A program made the translations under genes and the position numbers. A stretch of 5,816 nucleotides of DNA from Candidatus Acetothermia bacterium (lineage in GTDB: Bacteria; Bipolaricaulota; Bipolaricaulia; UBA7950; UBA9294): NCBI GenBank assembly GCA_003545155.1, contig DQCH01000076.1, positions 1 through 5,816 of the forward strand. Direction: 5' to 3'. The notes under the pieces were generated by a model. The model worked only from the letters and a program-made list of their open reading frames with translations. It did not search any database and was not told the DNA's origin. Positions 4,819-5,816 of the stretch are shown here, one piece after another (the stretch's first letter is position 1; every line of letters begins with the position of its first letter).

Positions 4819-5816
4819 ATGCACAACGTAATAAGGGGCGTTTTTGTCCTCGTTTTAGTGGGTATCCTGTTGTCGGCGTTATCCATCCTTAGCAGCGCGA
4901 CGAGCTGCGACCTGAGGGTCGAGTTCAATCCGGAGGAAGGGACGATCACTGGGGTCGAAGAGGTGATGCTCGACGAAGGGGCCTCGCAGGCCATCTTCCT
5001 CCTCCTCGCCAATTTCGATCGGGAAGAGAACCCGTTCTTGAGCGAGCGGGTGATCGACGAAACCTACCCGAACGGGTTCGATCCCGCTTCGACCATCATC
5101 ACCCGTGTCGAGGCGGTGCAGGGCGAGGGAACGGTCGACCTCTCCTTCCGCCTCCTCGATCTTCCACCCGCCTTCCAAACCTATTCTCTGAGCGACACGA
5201 TTCTCGTTGTCGATCTTCCCGATGGTTCGACGACCCTGCGCCTCCACTTCACCACCAACGTTCCCTACCGCACGACCGGTGATCAGGGGATCGATCGTGG
5301 GGTACTCACCTGGCGCTTCGGCTGGGCCCCGATCCTCCTCCCGCAGGGTGAGGGCTGGGTCGAGGAGGATGGGGTCCTCAAGATGAGTCCGGATAGGTCG
5401 ATCCCACTCGTCTTCCCCACGGCCGACTACCGCGCAGAGATCACCCTCCCCTCCGAGGTGAAGCTTGCCTGCGGGGCCGACCACGTGGAGGCGATCGAAC
5501 CTTCCGAGGAAGGTTCACACGGCTACCGGCTGTGGAACGATACCCCGTCAAGCTCCGTCGCCCTTGCCGCCGGGGCCGATTACGAGCGCTTTGCCCTCGA
5601 CGAGCTGGCGATCCCGATCGAGGTCTTCTTCCTCCCCGGCCACGAGGAGGAGGCGCGGCTATTCGCGACCTACGCCCGCGACATCCTGAGCGACTATCAA
5701 GAGAGGTTCGGCCCCTACGCACGGACTCGGCTCACTATCGTCGAGAACCCTAACAAGAACGGCCTCTCCATGGCTGCGGACGGGATCGTCTGGTTGTCAA
5801 GCCTCTTCTTCACCCA
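4819..5816 (+). CDS. Secreted M1-peptidase-like protein, N-terminal part (cut by window edge)
   Basis: The frame stays open for 332 codons and runs off the window, so the C-terminus and length are unknown. Residues 1-29 look like a Sec signal peptide: short N-region with Arg6, hydrophobic core about 7-23, then SSATSC. Cleavage after Ala27 is possible; the Cys at 30 makes a lipoprotein conceivable, though the lipobox is poor. The following beta-rich region (about 31-262) includes TADYRAEITLP (201-211) and SSVALAAGADYERF (245-258), resembling the N-terminal saddle domain of M1 metallopeptidases. ERFGPYARTRLTIVENP (295-311) precedes GLSMAADGIVWLS (315-327), which occupies the place of the M1 exopeptidase motif GxMEN but is not canonical. 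The zinc motif HExxH would come next, beyond the edge. I infer an exported member of the M1/aminopeptidase N superfamily; whether it is an active peptidase cannot be decided here. Confidence 0.72.
   Translation, partial: MHNVIRGVFVLVLVGILLSALSILSSATSCDLRVEFNPEEGTITGVEEVMLDEGASQAIFLLLANFDREENPFLSERVIDETYPNGFDPASTIITRVEAVQGEGTVDLSFRLLDLPPAFQTYSLSDTILVVDLPDGSTTLRLHFTTNVPYRTTGDQGIDRGVLTWRFGWAPILLPQGEGWVEEDGVLKMSPDRSIPLVFPTADYRAEITLPSEVKLACGADHVEAIEPSEEGSHGYRLWNDTPSSSVALAAGADYERFALDELAIPIEVFFLPGHEEEARLFATYARDILSDYQERFGPYARTRLTIVENPNKNGLSMAADGIVWLSSLFFT

Noticed and set aside
4819..4910. Firm lipoprotein call for the M1-like protein
   Set aside because: Cys30 follows ATS, and the -3 residue is Ala rather than the usual Leu, so an ordinary signal peptide is at least as likely.
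4879..5484. 201-codon open frame on the minus strand
   Set aside because: It lies wholly antisense to the M1-like gene, which has a strong Shine-Dalgarno, signal peptide and family motifs. The antisense product has no recognisable domain, and its openness follows from GC-rich third positions of the real gene.

Overview
The window is an ordinary bacterial chromosomal segment with five protein-coding genes, one of them cut by the right edge. Three genes lie on the minus strand (accB, accC, then ffh, in transcription order) and two on the plus strand (a CNNM/CorC-type membrane protein, then the N-terminal part of a secreted M1-peptidase-like protein). I see no rRNA, tRNA, CRISPR array, prophage or insertion sequence. 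The organism is a bacterium: it has a bacterial Ffh and a separate-subunit (prokaryotic) acetyl-CoA carboxylase. G+C is moderately high, roughly 55-60 % by eye. The methionine-poor M domain of Ffh would fit a thermophilic or deep-branching lineage. An uncultured phylum is possible, but the sequence alone does not let me name it.

Layout: 1-121 is the spacer downstream of ffh, filled with degenerate 7-bp repeats. ffh is at 122-1444 (minus). 1445-1571 is a spacer dominated by a 20-bp imperfect inverted repeat built of the same 7-bp unit. accC (1572-2915) and accB (2912-3316), both minus, overlap by four bases (GTGA) and form a two-gene operon. 3317-3444 is a divergent promoter region with a good sigma70-type promoter toward the plus strand and a weaker candidate toward accB. 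The CNNM/CorC gene is at 3445-4734 (plus). 4735-4818 is a spacer made of an 8-bp repeat array that changes orientation halfway and begins inside the last codons of the upstream gene. From 4819 to the edge is a secreted M1-family-like protein whose catalytic zinc motif would lie outside the window.

How the genes work together: AccB carries biotin and AccC carboxylates it, the first half-reaction of malonyl-CoA synthesis. The carboxyltransferase genes accA and accD are not here. Ffh is the protein of the signal recognition particle and delivers nascent membrane proteins, such as the CNNM/CorC product, to the membrane. The grouping looks like housekeeping neighbours rather than one dedicated pathway. 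I did not find a new multi-gene system. The most unusual content is in the spacers: short-period (7- or 8-bp) degenerate repeats with inverted halves, a different unit length at different loci, and one array running into a coding end.
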